From Chamaea fasciata (lineage: Eukaryota > Chordata > Aves > Passeriformes > Sylviidae), in NCBI GenBank assembly GCA_029207755.1, contig JARCOQ010000002.1, positions 3,844,001 through 3,908,000 on the forward strand: 64,000 bases of DNA, in the 5' to 3' direction. Below are positions 1 through 12,900 of this stretch, piece after piece. The notes below the pieces were generated by a model. The model saw only the letters and a program-made list of their open reading frames with translations, was not told where the DNA came from and made no database searches. Positions within the stretch are counted from its first letter, which is position 1, and each line of letters opens with the position of its first letter. Made by a program: the position numbers and the translations under genes.

Positions 1-2902
1 GGGTCTGAAGGAGCATAACTTTTGATATGGTTTCCTCTGGTTTGAGAGTCTGCCTTTCCTATTTCATTATTACTTCCTATCTAATTAGGTTTGTTTCCTG
101 TAATCCTTTACAAGGAAGTATCCAAGCTGAGTTGAGAAAAAATCCGTGTGCTCTCATAGTAAGAGAACTGTAACTTTGGTGGAGAATTTTCTTTTAGGCA
201 ATGAAAAAGTTATGCCTCTCTCATTTAAAAAAAAAAACAAACAAACAAAAAAAGAATCAGAAAAAATTAATTTTTCATGTGTCTTCCATGTAATGACTGA
301 AAAATTGCTGATGTCTCTATTCAGATTAAAACTAGGTTAGCTATTGATGTCAGGGAGAGGAAAAAAAGAAGTAATTTGATTCATACTTGACTGTTTGACC
401 TAACTCCATGTGCCTATATCTGCCACAAAATACATCTGCCAGAAAAGAAAGCAAATGATTTCTGGAAATTAGGGCATGTTCACAGGGTTTCGGCAGCTAA
501 ACTAAGTTTATTTACTGTCAGCTGCAGCAGGAATGGAGAGTGGCACATCAAGCAAAGGCCAGGCCACGAAAAAAGGGTTTGTGTGGCACTAATTCTAGAT
601 CATGTCTGATAAAATCATTACTTTGTGGAAAGTTATTCATGTCCCTTTAAAAGGTGCTGTGGGTTATAGACCAGTCCATGCAAAGAGAAGAATTCTCTGC
701 TTTGAAACCCTAGTGAGAGAACATCAGTCTAATTCTAATGTGGCTTGTTTGGTTTTTTTTTCGTATGCCACCAACAATACAAGTAAGGTAAATAGGGTGG
801 ATAATGCTGCTGCTGAATGACCTTTATTTTTATAAGCACTTCAGTGCTGTTTTAGTGGTCAGTAGAAGAGGCAAGTTATTGTTTTGTAAGTTGCTTCACT
901 GTTAAAGCTGTTCCCAAGACAATTTCTCAAGTATTTTCGATAAAGTAGAATGAAATACTCTTTGCTGCCATGCCCACAGAATGATACATACTGAAGATAC
1001 AGAGCAAAAATAATGAGAAAAATGTCAAGAGCTAAATTGCCTAAGACAGAAGGCTAAATTGATAGAGACTTTATGTTATGCCTCAACCACTTGAACAGAA
1101 TTTCTAGTTTATATCTTAAAATGCTCCAGGAGGAAGGCATGGGGGGTTTTTGTTGTTTAAGTGCAGAGCTGGTGGTTCAGGATGATTGTCTTCAAGCATT
1201 ACCTCGACTTTCAGATGTTTATTTTGATATGCTGTTAGTCAATACTGCAATCATGACATTTTATGCTGGAATCTGCTATGTCAATAAGCCCCTTATTCTC
1301 TACAGGCAGTGCAGTGGCATTTGCTAACATTTTGTGTAAGATCTTCATTGAGCTGTTACAGTGTGAATGTCACTAACTGAAGCAAATTTTAAATTTTTAA
1401 AAAAAAAAAAGGGAAGGAAAATACCTGTGGTTTTGCTTCCATAATATATGACTTGAGATATCTCTGATTTCTGTAAACTTGTTTTCTTGAGGCAATCTTC
1501 TTGTTCAAAATGTGTTCTTAATTAAATGCACACCAAATGCCATGGAAAGGTGAGATGCATGTAGGGCTATATCTTCCTTGACTTGCAAACAATTGTTTTT
1601 AATCTTTGGGGCTCGTACTATCTAAAAAATATGTTTTGCTATCTTGAATTATACAGTCTTAATCTTTGTTTAATACTGGAAGCAAAAAAAAAAAGCTTAA
1701 GTGCATTTTTAATCTAGGTCCTATTCTGACATGTCATAAAAACAGTTCTTTTTATCCTTTTCACCCTGTAGTTGATTAAAAATGATAAAAAACCTCCCAT
1801 CTTCAGATGTCTTTGAGCTTCTTTCTTCCAATCAGCCAGAGCACCTATTCCCCATCCTCCCCCTCAGCTGGACGTACTGCTGTGTGCTTCCTCTGCTTGC
1901 TGTCTCCTGCTAATTTTCTCTTCGGAGCTTCCCTGCTCTTCCCCTTTCATCTCCCAGCATGTGGTGTGTCAGCATTTCATGCTTTTTAGCCCCAAACCTG
2001 CCTTCACACCCAGCGGCTGGGTCACCACAGATTCATGTGTGCCGTGAATCAATGGCTGTTTGGGTGTCTTTTCTTAGATCAGTGCTTCTGAGCACTGGAT
2101 CTGTTTCTCTTTCAGCAAAGGAAGGGGGGTGTTAAGGCACACAAGTGAGTATGGAAAAGCAGGGTGTTCTGTTGTAATTCCCTGTATCAGCTATTCCAAT
2201 TCCACCCGTTTCAGCAAGAATATATTGAGGCATGAAATAAGGCTCTGGCGTTAAAACTGGTATTTTCAGAACTTGGGAAGAATGGGTCAACGTGTGGTTC
2301 TGGTTTAGCATGCCATAAACTCATGGATTGTGGTTTTTTTCCTTCTATATTATGGAATGGAAACTTCCAGGACACTTTATCACAGTGCAGGTTTCTCTAT
2401 GCCAAAGGCAGCATTTACATTTCAAGAAACTTAACTTCTAAATCCTTGCTTCTTTTTCTCCTTTTTTTTTTCTTTTCTTCTGTTAAGTGTAGAAAGAATT
2501 CACCTCACAAAGACAATTTTGACACTCCATCTTGGTACTACATTTACGGATTCCTGGAATGGGAACGTGGCCTTTTAGAACCAACAGCAAATATGATCTG
2601 GGACCATGTTGGTTCAAGATAAGAAATATTGAATTACTTCCTATTCACTGAATATGATTCATCCCATTCAGTAACTGAAGTGGTGGAATAATGGATTCAT
2701 GCATGTAATTAAGGATAATATCATGGTTTAAATGTATAGTGTTTAATTGGTTAATGGCCAGCCATAATTCTAAACTCTTCTAAATTTTCAATGCTTTACT
2801 CTGCAATCTTACCTTCTAAACATAATTAAATATATGGTTACCTGTGATAGAAATACATCTATAACATTAGCAACTTACTAGGTTTTATCATAATTCTTCA
2901 AA

Positions 2903-3360
2903 TAATATAATCACAGGGTAACTTGGGTCAGATATCTGTGAATCATCTGATTCAAGCTCAAATCAAAACATGTCAAATAAGATCAGGTTGCTCAAGGCCT
3001 TTTATATTTGAGTTTTGACTGTCTCCAAGAATTCTCCCCAGTCTCTCTGGACAACCTGTTGCACTATTTGACCATTTAAATGGTGAAAAACTGTATTCCT
3101 TTATATCTTCCCAAAATGCAACTTTTACTTCTCGTCCTTCTGCTGTTCCCCCATGAGAATTGTCCAGCTTGATCTCTAAGCCATCCTGTGTGGCACTGGT
3201 GGACAGCAGTAACACCTCCCTGAGCCATCCCAAGCTTTAGCAGCTCTTTCCCTCCACGTGTCAGCCACTCCTGCAGATTCGGTAATGAGCACAAATTTGG
3301 TGAGAGTTTATTTCATCCCATTGCCTGAATCATTGATGAAGATGTTAAGTCAAAGTTGGG
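2903..3360 (-). mobile_element. CR1 LINE 3' fragment, antisense
   Basis: Read on the minus strand this follows the avian CR1 consensus as I remember it. It has a late ORF2 portion (ATCTTCATCAATGA, then GGAGTGGCTGACAC), a stretch around the 'ctggtggacagca' motif, the 'caacctgt' motif of the 3' UTR, then GAGCAACCTGATC. It ends in a diverged version of the terminal repeat (CCTGTGATTATAT) near 2903. Internal parts are deleted relative to a full element and the copy is heavily mutated, so it is old and dead. It lies opposite to the host gene EPHA6. Boundaries are approximate. Confidence 0.8.
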
Positions 3361-4219
3361 TCCGAGCAATAAAATAACAGTTAGTAACGGACTGTGTATA
3401 GATAAAACAGTGCACTGCAGCGCGTCATCACACAGAGCCAAGCAAAAAGCGAAAACAAATTAGGGGACTGGTCACGTGCACCTGAGATACTTGCTGTGCT
3501 CAGCTGCTTTAGTTACAGCTCACCAAGGGTTGAGGTGACTCCAGACACCTCTGTGTTTTTAGCCTAACTCAGAGTGTAGGTTGTCTCAGGCAATGGCAGC
3601 ATTGAACCTAAATCTGGACCGTTCAGACAATTTATCTTTTCTCCAAAGAGCTCCTGACATGTATTCTGATCAGCAGAGGTTTTTCATCACACCAGTTAAT
3701 CAGCCCGAGGTCTGCTCCCACATAAGGATCAAATCTCTATTCTAGGCAACCGGTATGTGGTGAGAAATGTGCCACGGGGAAAAGGTTTGAGGCAGCTCCA
3801 TGACATCCAGGATGACACATGGCCAGAAACTGAAGCTCTCCAGGCTGTGCCTTCGTGTTTTCACTGCCTCGCTCTCAGGTCAAAGAAAGGCAAAGTTCCT
3901 GGCCTGAGGAACACTATGGAGAGAGGCTAAAACAGCCAACAGACTAGGAGATGAAAGTCAGTGCAGAAAACTTTCCTGAATCAGTGACCACAGCAGTGCT
4001 GCTTAAAAGCTTTGGGGTTCTGTCAGGTTTTTGTGAGGTTCTGCCCATCAGAACACGTGGTTCTGAGAACAGTAAACCCAGAGAAGCTCCTTGTGCTGTG
4101 GTTTCAGGTCTCAGACTCTCCTGTGTGGATTGTCTGGTGTTTCATAAGGGCTGAGAGCAGTCTTTTGTTCAGCGAAGGATGGTAAAAAAAGTTTTGTAAT
4201 CTGCTGAAATAATATTTGT

Positions 4220-4366
4220 GGAAACTTGACACACTGCAGACTTCTATCCTATCTTGGGAAATACTCAAAACTTGTTGAGCAAAGCCGAAATCTAACTGGG
4301 CTCTGCTTTGAGCCAAAGGTTGGACCAGGTGTCCTCCAAACTCCTGTCCATCCTGAACTATTCCCA
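4220..4366 (+). mobile_element. CR1 LINE 3' end, sense
   Basis: The core GGGCTCTGCTTTGAGC followed by GGTTGGACCAGGTGTCCTCC is a clear match to the CR1 3' UTR, where the consensus reads roughly 'gaggttggaccagatgacctcc'. The upstream part (ACTTCTATCCTATCTTGGG, ATACTCAAAACTTGT) also follows the same consensus. The terminal octamer repeats have decayed. It is a typical 5'-truncated copy of about 150 bp with no coding capacity. Confidence 0.8.
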
Positions 4367-5067
4367 GTTTCTGTCTCCAGCTTGATTAGGATTGACCATC
4401 AGGTCAGACGTTCCTGAGGAGAGGCTGACAAGATACATATGCCAGACCATGGAGGTCTTTCTTTTCTAAAACCTGATGCTAACAATAATCCTGAAGAGGG
4501 TTATCCAAATACTCCAAATTTAGGTAGAAGTAGCAAGCATCTGCAAGATACGTTTTTTACAATAAGGCAAGAAAAAAATACCCTGTTTGAATGAGCTGTT
4601 TTGCTTGCATTTGACTTGCGACTCGTGTAAATAGCATTTGCAGTTTGATTTTACAGACCACTGATGAAACGCCAAAATATGCAATAAAATCTATGGGCTT
4701 AATTAGACTGATTACCAGATTAATTTTTTTTTCACGAACATCTGGTACATATTTATACTATAGGAGTATAAATTCTAGTCTATAAGCAGAAAAGGAATGA
4801 GTAGTTCTTAGTAACAGCATTTCTAAAAGTTTTTTTTGCTTTCAGACTTTGGTTTAAATAAGGAAGTTAGGATTTCCAAATAGGTCAAATGCAAACCTGA
4901 GAACGATTAAATTAAAATTACCGTGAGCTCCGTACCTAAAAATGTGTATTTCAGTAAATAGAACAGCTCTGTGTCCTTTATGTAGAAAAGGAAGAGCCCA
5001 TCTAGGGGAGTAATTCATAGCTGAGGTTGTTGAAAACATCACTTTTCTAGATTTGGTAGATAAAAGG

Positions 5068-5090
5068 ATTTCCTGTCTCTGACAGGAAAT
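5068..5090. repeat. Short perfect inverted repeat
   Basis: ATTTCCTGTC, a 3-base loop TCT, then GACAGGAAAT form a 10-bp perfect stem. No flanking element is recognised and no function is claimed. It is recorded as local structure. Confidence 0.6.
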
Positions 5091-8000
5091 AAAAAAATCA
5101 TGCAAGCATTACATGATTTTAAGGTATTTTTCTGAGCTGTCAGAAAGAAAGCATCATTCCCTCTCCTTGGTCACCTTGTGATTTCCAAGCATTGATGTTC
5201 ACATGAGGACAGAGCTAAATTATGTATTTTCTTCTCCCTTTCACAGTCTTTGCAAATTTTTTATCGTGTAGATGTCATGGATCACAGTCACACTTCTCAA
5301 TTTTGCCTGTTTTGAATAAAACAGTTCGTATTTGTTTTTCTATACATTTGCTAACGACAGAAAGAGAAACTGGGGCATTTCTCCATCTTCTTCAAAGGCA
5401 TGAAGGTTTTTTGAAGGTGTTGCCTTGGTGAAAGGCAAGACTTTTGAAGAAGCTCTTTAACCATCAGCTGATCAAAACCAGTAAATAGTATATTATTTGC
5501 CTCTGTTGACCACACTCAGTCGAATAAGATTGCTGCCGGATTTGTAGAAACGACAAACCATCAGTCATGCTCTGAAATACCCTTGTCTGCTTGGTAATTA
5601 CAGAGAGAACTGACACAGGCTGGTGCAGTTCAACACCACATTTACCTCAGCTCTACCCCTGCGTGGTGGAGTGAAAAAATCTCATTTCAAAGGCTACCTG
5701 ATTTCTTTCCTAGCTGTAAAAAAGTCCTGAAATGAAAAAGCATACTCATACCCTTCGAAGGAAGGCCTTCCCCCAAATTCCTCTTTCAACAGCAATAGAA
5801 GTTCATAAATATTGTCGGAAAATCTAAAAGAAAAGCTGCACAGACAGTTTTCTTTTACTAGCACTAACTGTGTTTTATAGATTGAGTCTCCATTTTTGTC
5901 TCCATCTTAAAGCTCTAAAACAGCTCAGGCTGTAAAAATATATGATTTTATACGGTCTTAGAAGGACTAGAGGGGTTCTGGGGATGATCTTATGAATTAA
6001 TGCCATTAATCTTTTGAGACTGATCTCTAACATCAGTCATTATAAGTCTACTTTCTAATATCAGTCTTTGCTCTGAAATGCCTTTTTTTTTTCTCCTCAA
6101 ATAAACATTTTTTTCCACTAATGAGATTAAAAAAAAAAAAAAAAAGCTTCTCTATTCTCAGTCTCCTCTTAAAGAATTATCCAGGAGTAATCCAGTTCCA
6201 CCACACTTTAATTCATCTTTTTATGTGAATAGTGCTATGATAAAAACAGTTGTGCTAATACTCTGTGGCTAGGCTATATTTTAATTAAGACGATTTTAAA
6301 CCTAAATAAAACCAGTGATTATAGGTAATAGGAAAATCATTACATTCCCTAGAACAACAAGGGGTTTCCCACTTTGTGATTATCCTGTTTTACGTACAGG
6401 TACCTGCCAGTATTCAGCAAGTCCCCCTGGCTAGTCCAAGGTGTTCCATTTCAGAAATAAATTCAGCCAAAAATGAACATTTAGTACACGAGAGGAAATT
6501 AACTGCCCTAGATTTGCTTCGTAATGATGCGCACTGAAATGCAATGCAGGGGATGCTCATGTTTTCTACTTTTGGGTACCTCTGTTCTGCCAGCCACTGT
6601 CAGCTTCCCACACGGCCTGGGAATGAGAGGCAACTCCACCAGGACATGCCCAAGTTAGGACTGCCCAGTGTATTTCTGCCACAACTATGAATTTCACAGG
6701 AAAATACTGAGTTTTGTCACAAAAGGTCAGCAGCTGGCTTAGGATACGTTTCAAAACCAGTGATGATTTCTGAGCCTTTTTTATCCTCCTCTCATTAAAA
6801 TTTTCAGTTACCTGGCAGGAAATAATATATCAAATTCAAAGGAAAATTTACATTACATGAAATTCTGAGGGTAATGCTGATGAACTGATCCCAAGAATAC
6901 AGTAAAAACTTTCTGGAGATGCGCCGTTTCATTACGCCCCTGCTTCAGTCTCTAAAAACAAGATGTGTAATAACTTTATTTTTAAGAGGGTATTCAGTCT
7001 TGAAAATTAATCTCTAGTGTCTTTCAGGTATTGTAGACTTTGAAAATACAGCCATTCAAAGACATGGGTGGCTGGCACTAGCAGTTCAGTGTGAATGACC
7101 TCGCATTGCTTCGTCTGCACAGCTATTGATTTTTCTTTTTCTCTTCATTTTGACATTTCACATGATTCAATCCAAGATTCATCAGTTTGGAAATGTCAAG
7201 TTTTGAGGTAGGTTGTTTTTTTTTATTGTTTGGAGGGAATGATCTTTGAAGTGTTTTGCTGCCTAACTTTTCTCAGGCACATCAGCACTGAATCAACTCA
7301 GAACTGAGTGATTTGGTGGGGTTTTTGTTGGGTTTTTTTTTGTTTCCTAGTGTATTCCAATGTGCCTTTTTACTGAGTAGCTGGTTGTATCAAAGTCAAA
7401 GCTGGCAGCACTGTTTTGGATAGATTTACAGTGCCTCAGCACTTTCCATGAGAAAAAGCTCTCTGGGGATAAAAGCCTTTATGCAACGCCACGCTGTGTG
7501 ATGGGAAAGCAACAGAAAGCAATCGTGGCACATACTAATGCAGTGTATATTACAGAAATATCAGATAACATTTCGTGGCATTTATTCGGCACCTAATAAT
7601 TACAGTTAGGTTCAACACTTGCACGGGGCATGAGAGCAGTGAGAGCCTGAATGGAAGCTGTCTGAGCTGAACAGAAAATTCTAAGCAGCACCGTGAACGT
7701 GCACTTGATGATGTGGAGCTGCTGCAGCTGCCTGGTTCCGCTTCACTCCTGTTTGCTCTCCAGATACAGCACTTGACTGAGAGCCAAAGAGTCTCCAAAA
7801 CACAGTGCAGCCTTCAGTGTCCTTCTAATGGGTGCTGGAACACACGTTTAAAGTGTTGAATGGCTGCTGCAAATGAAACTTCGGATGTTTGCTCACTGCA
7901 TCAGTGTCCCGTGAGGTGCTGAGAGCCTCAGACCAAAGTGCGTGACCGATCAGGAGGCGAGTCATGTGCCGCATGTCAGAGAGCAGAGAGGAGCTGGCCA

Positions 8001-9799
8001 CCAGGAAATTACAGAGCCTCCCTCCAGGTTTTAGATTCTGTTTGGACACAGGACTGGAATCAGAGGAGGCCTGGTTGTCAGGAGAACCCAAGGAAATTGC
8101 CTGTAGGCGTCTCTCTGCATTGCTGCGGGTCCATGTTATCCAGCAGCACTTGTGGTAGCCCTGCTCCTCTGCCAGGCAGGGGATGTAACAGCCCATGAGC
8201 CGTGGGGAGCTGATTTCTGGCTTTCTGAAAAGGCCTAAAGGCCCTTTAGGGACTGGTTACTCCTCTGGAGACGCACACGTGCCCTGGTGCTGCTCCAGCT
8301 GTGGCAGGCTGTGGTTGATCACTGCTCCGTGGAGGTTTTCTCTCTGTACAGATCTGCTCCGAAAACTGCTTTTCATTTCCTGACCATACCACTCCCTTTC
8401 TCATCTCTTTTTACTGACTTTTCTCCATCCGACAGTTAAATTGTTTAGTCTGCTCTCTCTTTACATCACAGATCCCAATGGTGAACACTACACGCGCTTG
8501 TCTCTCCCTCTCCTTCCCAGTGTGTTCCTCCCTAATGGGTGCCAGTATTTTCACACTGCTCAGAAACTTTCCCCTCAGGGTTGGTGCGGGAGGAGCAATG
8601 TGTCTCATGCAGCATTTAAAACCTGAGTTCTAAATGTCCTGGTGGAATGTATACAGGCAAGATGAAAACAGAGTTTGGAGATTTTCTTCTGAAATGGTGG
8701 AGTGCTGTGGGGTAGCTAAAAAAATTGTGCAGGCAGAAGCTGTCAAAAAAGCCATGCTGAAACATTTGAAAGAAGGTATTATCTCAGTGGTGTGAAGGTT
8801 GATTAATTAATTTTTGAAAGACTTCTCTGATCTTTGTCTCTTATGGATTTAGCCTTACCTGGGCATGGTAGTAGCAGCATAAAGCTTTGTCCAATTCCTA
8901 TGTCCTCATCATCTTATTATTCAATACACCTGCCAGGATCCAATTTTCTTCAGTGTTGGCGATTCAAAATTTCTTCTATTAACTCCTGCTAACATTCTTA
9001 TGATATTAAAGAGATGCCCCTAAGCAAATAAGAATTCGATATTCTGTAAAAGAAGTTAATCTAAATTTGAAATACAAGGTTTTATGAACTGTGGGCTCCA
9101 GTACACCTGACATCCAGCCCTTTGCTGAGATTACTGAGTTTCTTACCTTGGAGTTTCACAGGTGTAGAGTGACGTTTTTCTCTACTCTTTGTAAAAGCAA
9201 ACCCCTTTCACTGTACTCAGCGTTGCATCGGTTTTATTCAAGCTGTATAGGTATTTATTTAGTGATTATCCATACACAAATCGAGCTTCCCATGTCAATT
9301 TTCCATTAATATTGGCAGTCCCCTCCAAATTCTGAGTGTTCTGTAGGTAAAAGTGGAAACAAAGTTATAAATAGCTGAATAACCTATAAACATTTTTAAA
9401 GCAAAATAATGTATTTATTGAAGATAATTAATTAGTAGTAATACCACTGCATTAGTAAGCTTTTCTTCGTAAAATCCCAGAAAAGCCTTTCCTACTCCAA
9501 TTCAGAGTCAGACTTAGAACTTTTTTTTTTTGTCATAAACTATTGATATCTTCCTAAGCTAGAATTGACTAGGGAGAGTGGAAATTCGAGCGCATTAAGA
9601 AAGGTAATCAATAACCAGTAGAAATAATATTTCATTTACTCACTTGCTAATGCACGAAAGCTTTCCCTTTATAAAAATTTAGTTACTGCATTGCTTTTTT
9701 AAGGTGAAGGGTATCAGAGCTTGAGACTGAACTCATATCAAGGTGGAAAACAAGGGCAGTGCAAAGGTCAGCACTTTGAGTTCTGACTGATCCATCAGC

Positions 9800-9955
9800 A
9801 CAGTTCGACTTCGATGCCAGTGGACCATTTCTGGAAGTGTTTTGTCTTCATCCATGGCATCCCACATAATCTAGTGGAAGATGTCCCTGGGTAGGAGCTA
9901 AATCATCTTTAGAGGTGTCTCAACCGGTATCATTCTGGGGTTCTGTGATTTCTGA
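9800..9955 (+). mobile_element. CR1 LINE 3' end, sense
   Basis: The order of motifs matches the CR1 3' UTR: TCTGGAAGTGTTTTGT, then ATAATCTAGTGGAAGATGT and CCCTG, then a TAGGAGCTAAATCATCTTTAGAGG segment corresponding to 'ggaactagatgatctttaagg', ending in CATTCTGGGGTTCTGTGATT, a decayed form of the terminal ATTCTATG-type repeat. The left edge is uncertain by tens of bases. It is a 5'-truncated dead copy in the EPHA6 sense direction. Confidence 0.82.
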
Positions 9956-12900
9956 CAGACTTGATGCCTTACTGGTAACACTTAGTCAGGGTGTCTGTCT
10001 ATTAAAAATAAATTAAATTACAGTGCTGACGTCTGTAATCTTACTGTCAGTTTTTTATTTGCAATATTTTCATAACTTTCCTTTAATCTGAGAAATGTTT
10101 AATGACTGTTTGTGAAGTGCATGGGGTGTACTCTCTGAAAAACAAAGCAAAATGAAGCAGAAGACTTTTTGTCTTCTTAAATGATTTCAAGTCTTGTACA
10201 GGAACCTTATCAATGGTCACAGATTCCAAATATTTCCCATTCAAATGGTTTCTTCTTGCAGTATTTTGCTGCCACTGTTTCTAGCCATTTCTTGAGCAGA
10301 GTGCTTCTTAAAATCCAAAAGCCATGGCAGTGCTGTGAGAGCCACAGGAGCAGATGCCTTTTGAAATGATTGCAGGTTGGATTTATCAGGAGAGGAACAA
10401 GAAATACTTCTGCGCTCTGAAATTAACATTTTTCAGAAAAACATGAGTATTAGAAGTTGTATTTGTCAACTACAAAAACTAGGTGTTGCAAGAAAGAGAT
10501 AAACAATGACGGAGAATGAGGGTAGAAAAACAAAATAAGGCTGGATTTGTCCGGCATTGAGGGGCTCTTATCAGTTGTGACAGCCTCGCAGTCCATGCAC
10601 TGTGGGCCATTTAAAAAAACAATAAAACCTCCAGTGAGTGTCTGTGCTGACTGATTGATACTCCTGAAGGCCCTGTAGCACTTGAATTTAGTAAAGGTGG
10701 GGCAGCACGGTGATGGGCACAGCACACACTGATAAAAATAGTTTGTTAAAGAAACATTTTATCTCAGCACTTTAGGTTATAAGCAGCAGCTCTTATCATT
10801 AGATTTATAGGTGACCACTCAGAAATAAATATATTTTCTGCCAGATCTTGGAGAAACAGGAAGACAAGAAAATGAACAAGAGACATTTACTCTGCTCTGG
10901 GTGTTCTGCAGCCATTCAGAATAACTGTTATCAGTTGCATTATTAAATGTACCCAGTAAATCATTTTCTTATACTTTCTCTTTTGCATTTTGAAGTGAGA
11001 AGCTCTGGGTTTTTTGTATTTACCAGGACAATTAATGAGCATGTTTGAAAGCTATTGGACAGCATTTCAAACTAGAGCGACTTGAATCGATTTTCTTGAT
11101 ATATCCCTGACAAAAAGGTTGATATTCTCTGCTGATAGTCCTTGAAAATAACAGCATTGCTACTGATCTCCAGTTCAGCTTTATCTTTTTCATTGCATGG
11201 CACTTTTTTAGATTAGCAGTTTGGAGTCTGTAGACTGAAGGTGATGTGAATAGGAGTCACAGTTTTCCTATATGTAAATACGGTATTTATTCTGTTCCTG
11301 TATCAGCAACTCTACACCAAATCCCAGCGCAAAAATACAAGGTGAAGGGCTCTAATGTGCCTATTTTCTGAGATATTCTTGACCAATACGGTAAAATATA
11401 GTTAATATTTTCGTTTATATATATATGCATTTACAGTTAATTTTTTAAATTACTGACAGTAACTTTTAGTGCAAAGAGGCCCAGAATTTGGAAGGGAGGC
11501 ACGAAGGTGTCAGAAAAGCATCCTTTGAAGGGGTGACAGGAGGACGTGTGGCCCTTCCTCCCTGTCAGAGTTCAGTGAGACAGGGCCATGGTGCAAGGCA
11601 GCCTTGCAGAGGGCTGAGCTAATTGCCGGCATTTTCTCCTGCTTTAGGCAGGAACTCTTTGGATAGGAAACCTGACTTTCTATTAAATGAAATTTGAAGA
11701 GGTCTTGGAACGAGCATTCCTTAACGAATACCTCGTTAACTCCATCTCACCCTTGCCTTCTCTACAGGCGGGGCACTGGGAAATCACTTGAAAAGTATGA
11801 AGGTTCTGATGTTGGTTCTTTGGGAGGCAGCAGTCAATAAAAAAGATCATGAACTATCTCCAGTAAAATATTGCTGGTTCCCAGAAGAACCAACAAAGTT
11901 TTGCTCCAGTTAACTGTCTCCATCTAATACTCGTCTCTGTTTGTGAATGCCAGGGCAGATAATGAAGAAAAAGCTCCCGTGCTGCCAAATCCTATAAACT
12001 GTTAAACAAGTTATGGGATATTTTTTTCTCGACAAATATTGTCAGACTGTAGTTCAGCGAGGAGCTATGAAAGTAAAAGATAGATGAAAATCGAATGCAA
12101 ATGTGATTTAAAACTAAACAAGGCATCTGTCTTTCATCACTCTGTCAAATGGGGCAGAAACACTGGTCTGTGAACAGACAAACTGTTGGAGCAATTTGTA
12201 GCAATCACCTTTCTCAGAATGAATGGGAGCAGCAGGAGCAGCCTCACACGTGTGAATTGCGTTAGAGATGGCAATTGAGTCGTTGTAACTTAAGGCAGCA
12301 GGTTCTAATTGGGAAGTGCTATCCGTAAAGAAAACAAAGATGGCCTTTGGGATGAAACTGAAAGATGAGGTGTCAGAGAAAGAGCTCCATCCTGGCATAT
12401 TCCGTAGATTCTCCTCATGGGTGGTAATTTGAAGTAATGAGTAGTCCTTGTTGAATGACCTTGTACATCTGCTGTACTGCCTGTTCAATCTGTAACTCAC
12501 TTTCCATCAATTGCACTTTTATTACAATTAAATGTGCCATCATAAAGCCCTAAAAATGAACAGCACAATCTCTGCATATGTTCACAGCCATTCAGCTTGG
12601 GACCGGGAGGGTGGCAGAAGTCCATCCTAAACCTTTTGTTCATGCCAAAGAGCAATTTGTTGATTGAAAGACGCTGGATGATGGAGCTGGAGAGGATGGC
12701 AGGATTTGTTCAGCACGCACAGGAGCACTCACAAAACGATTTGAGATGGGAATGCCTGCTGGAGCCAACGTGCTGCTAAGAGGCCACCTGGATTGGGGCA
12801 TGAAGAACAAGCTGCCCCTTCCCTCCCCACCCTCACACCCCATCCTAGGCAACACGAAACATGAACAGAAAGGTTCATGCACGTTGCCATTTTGACAGCA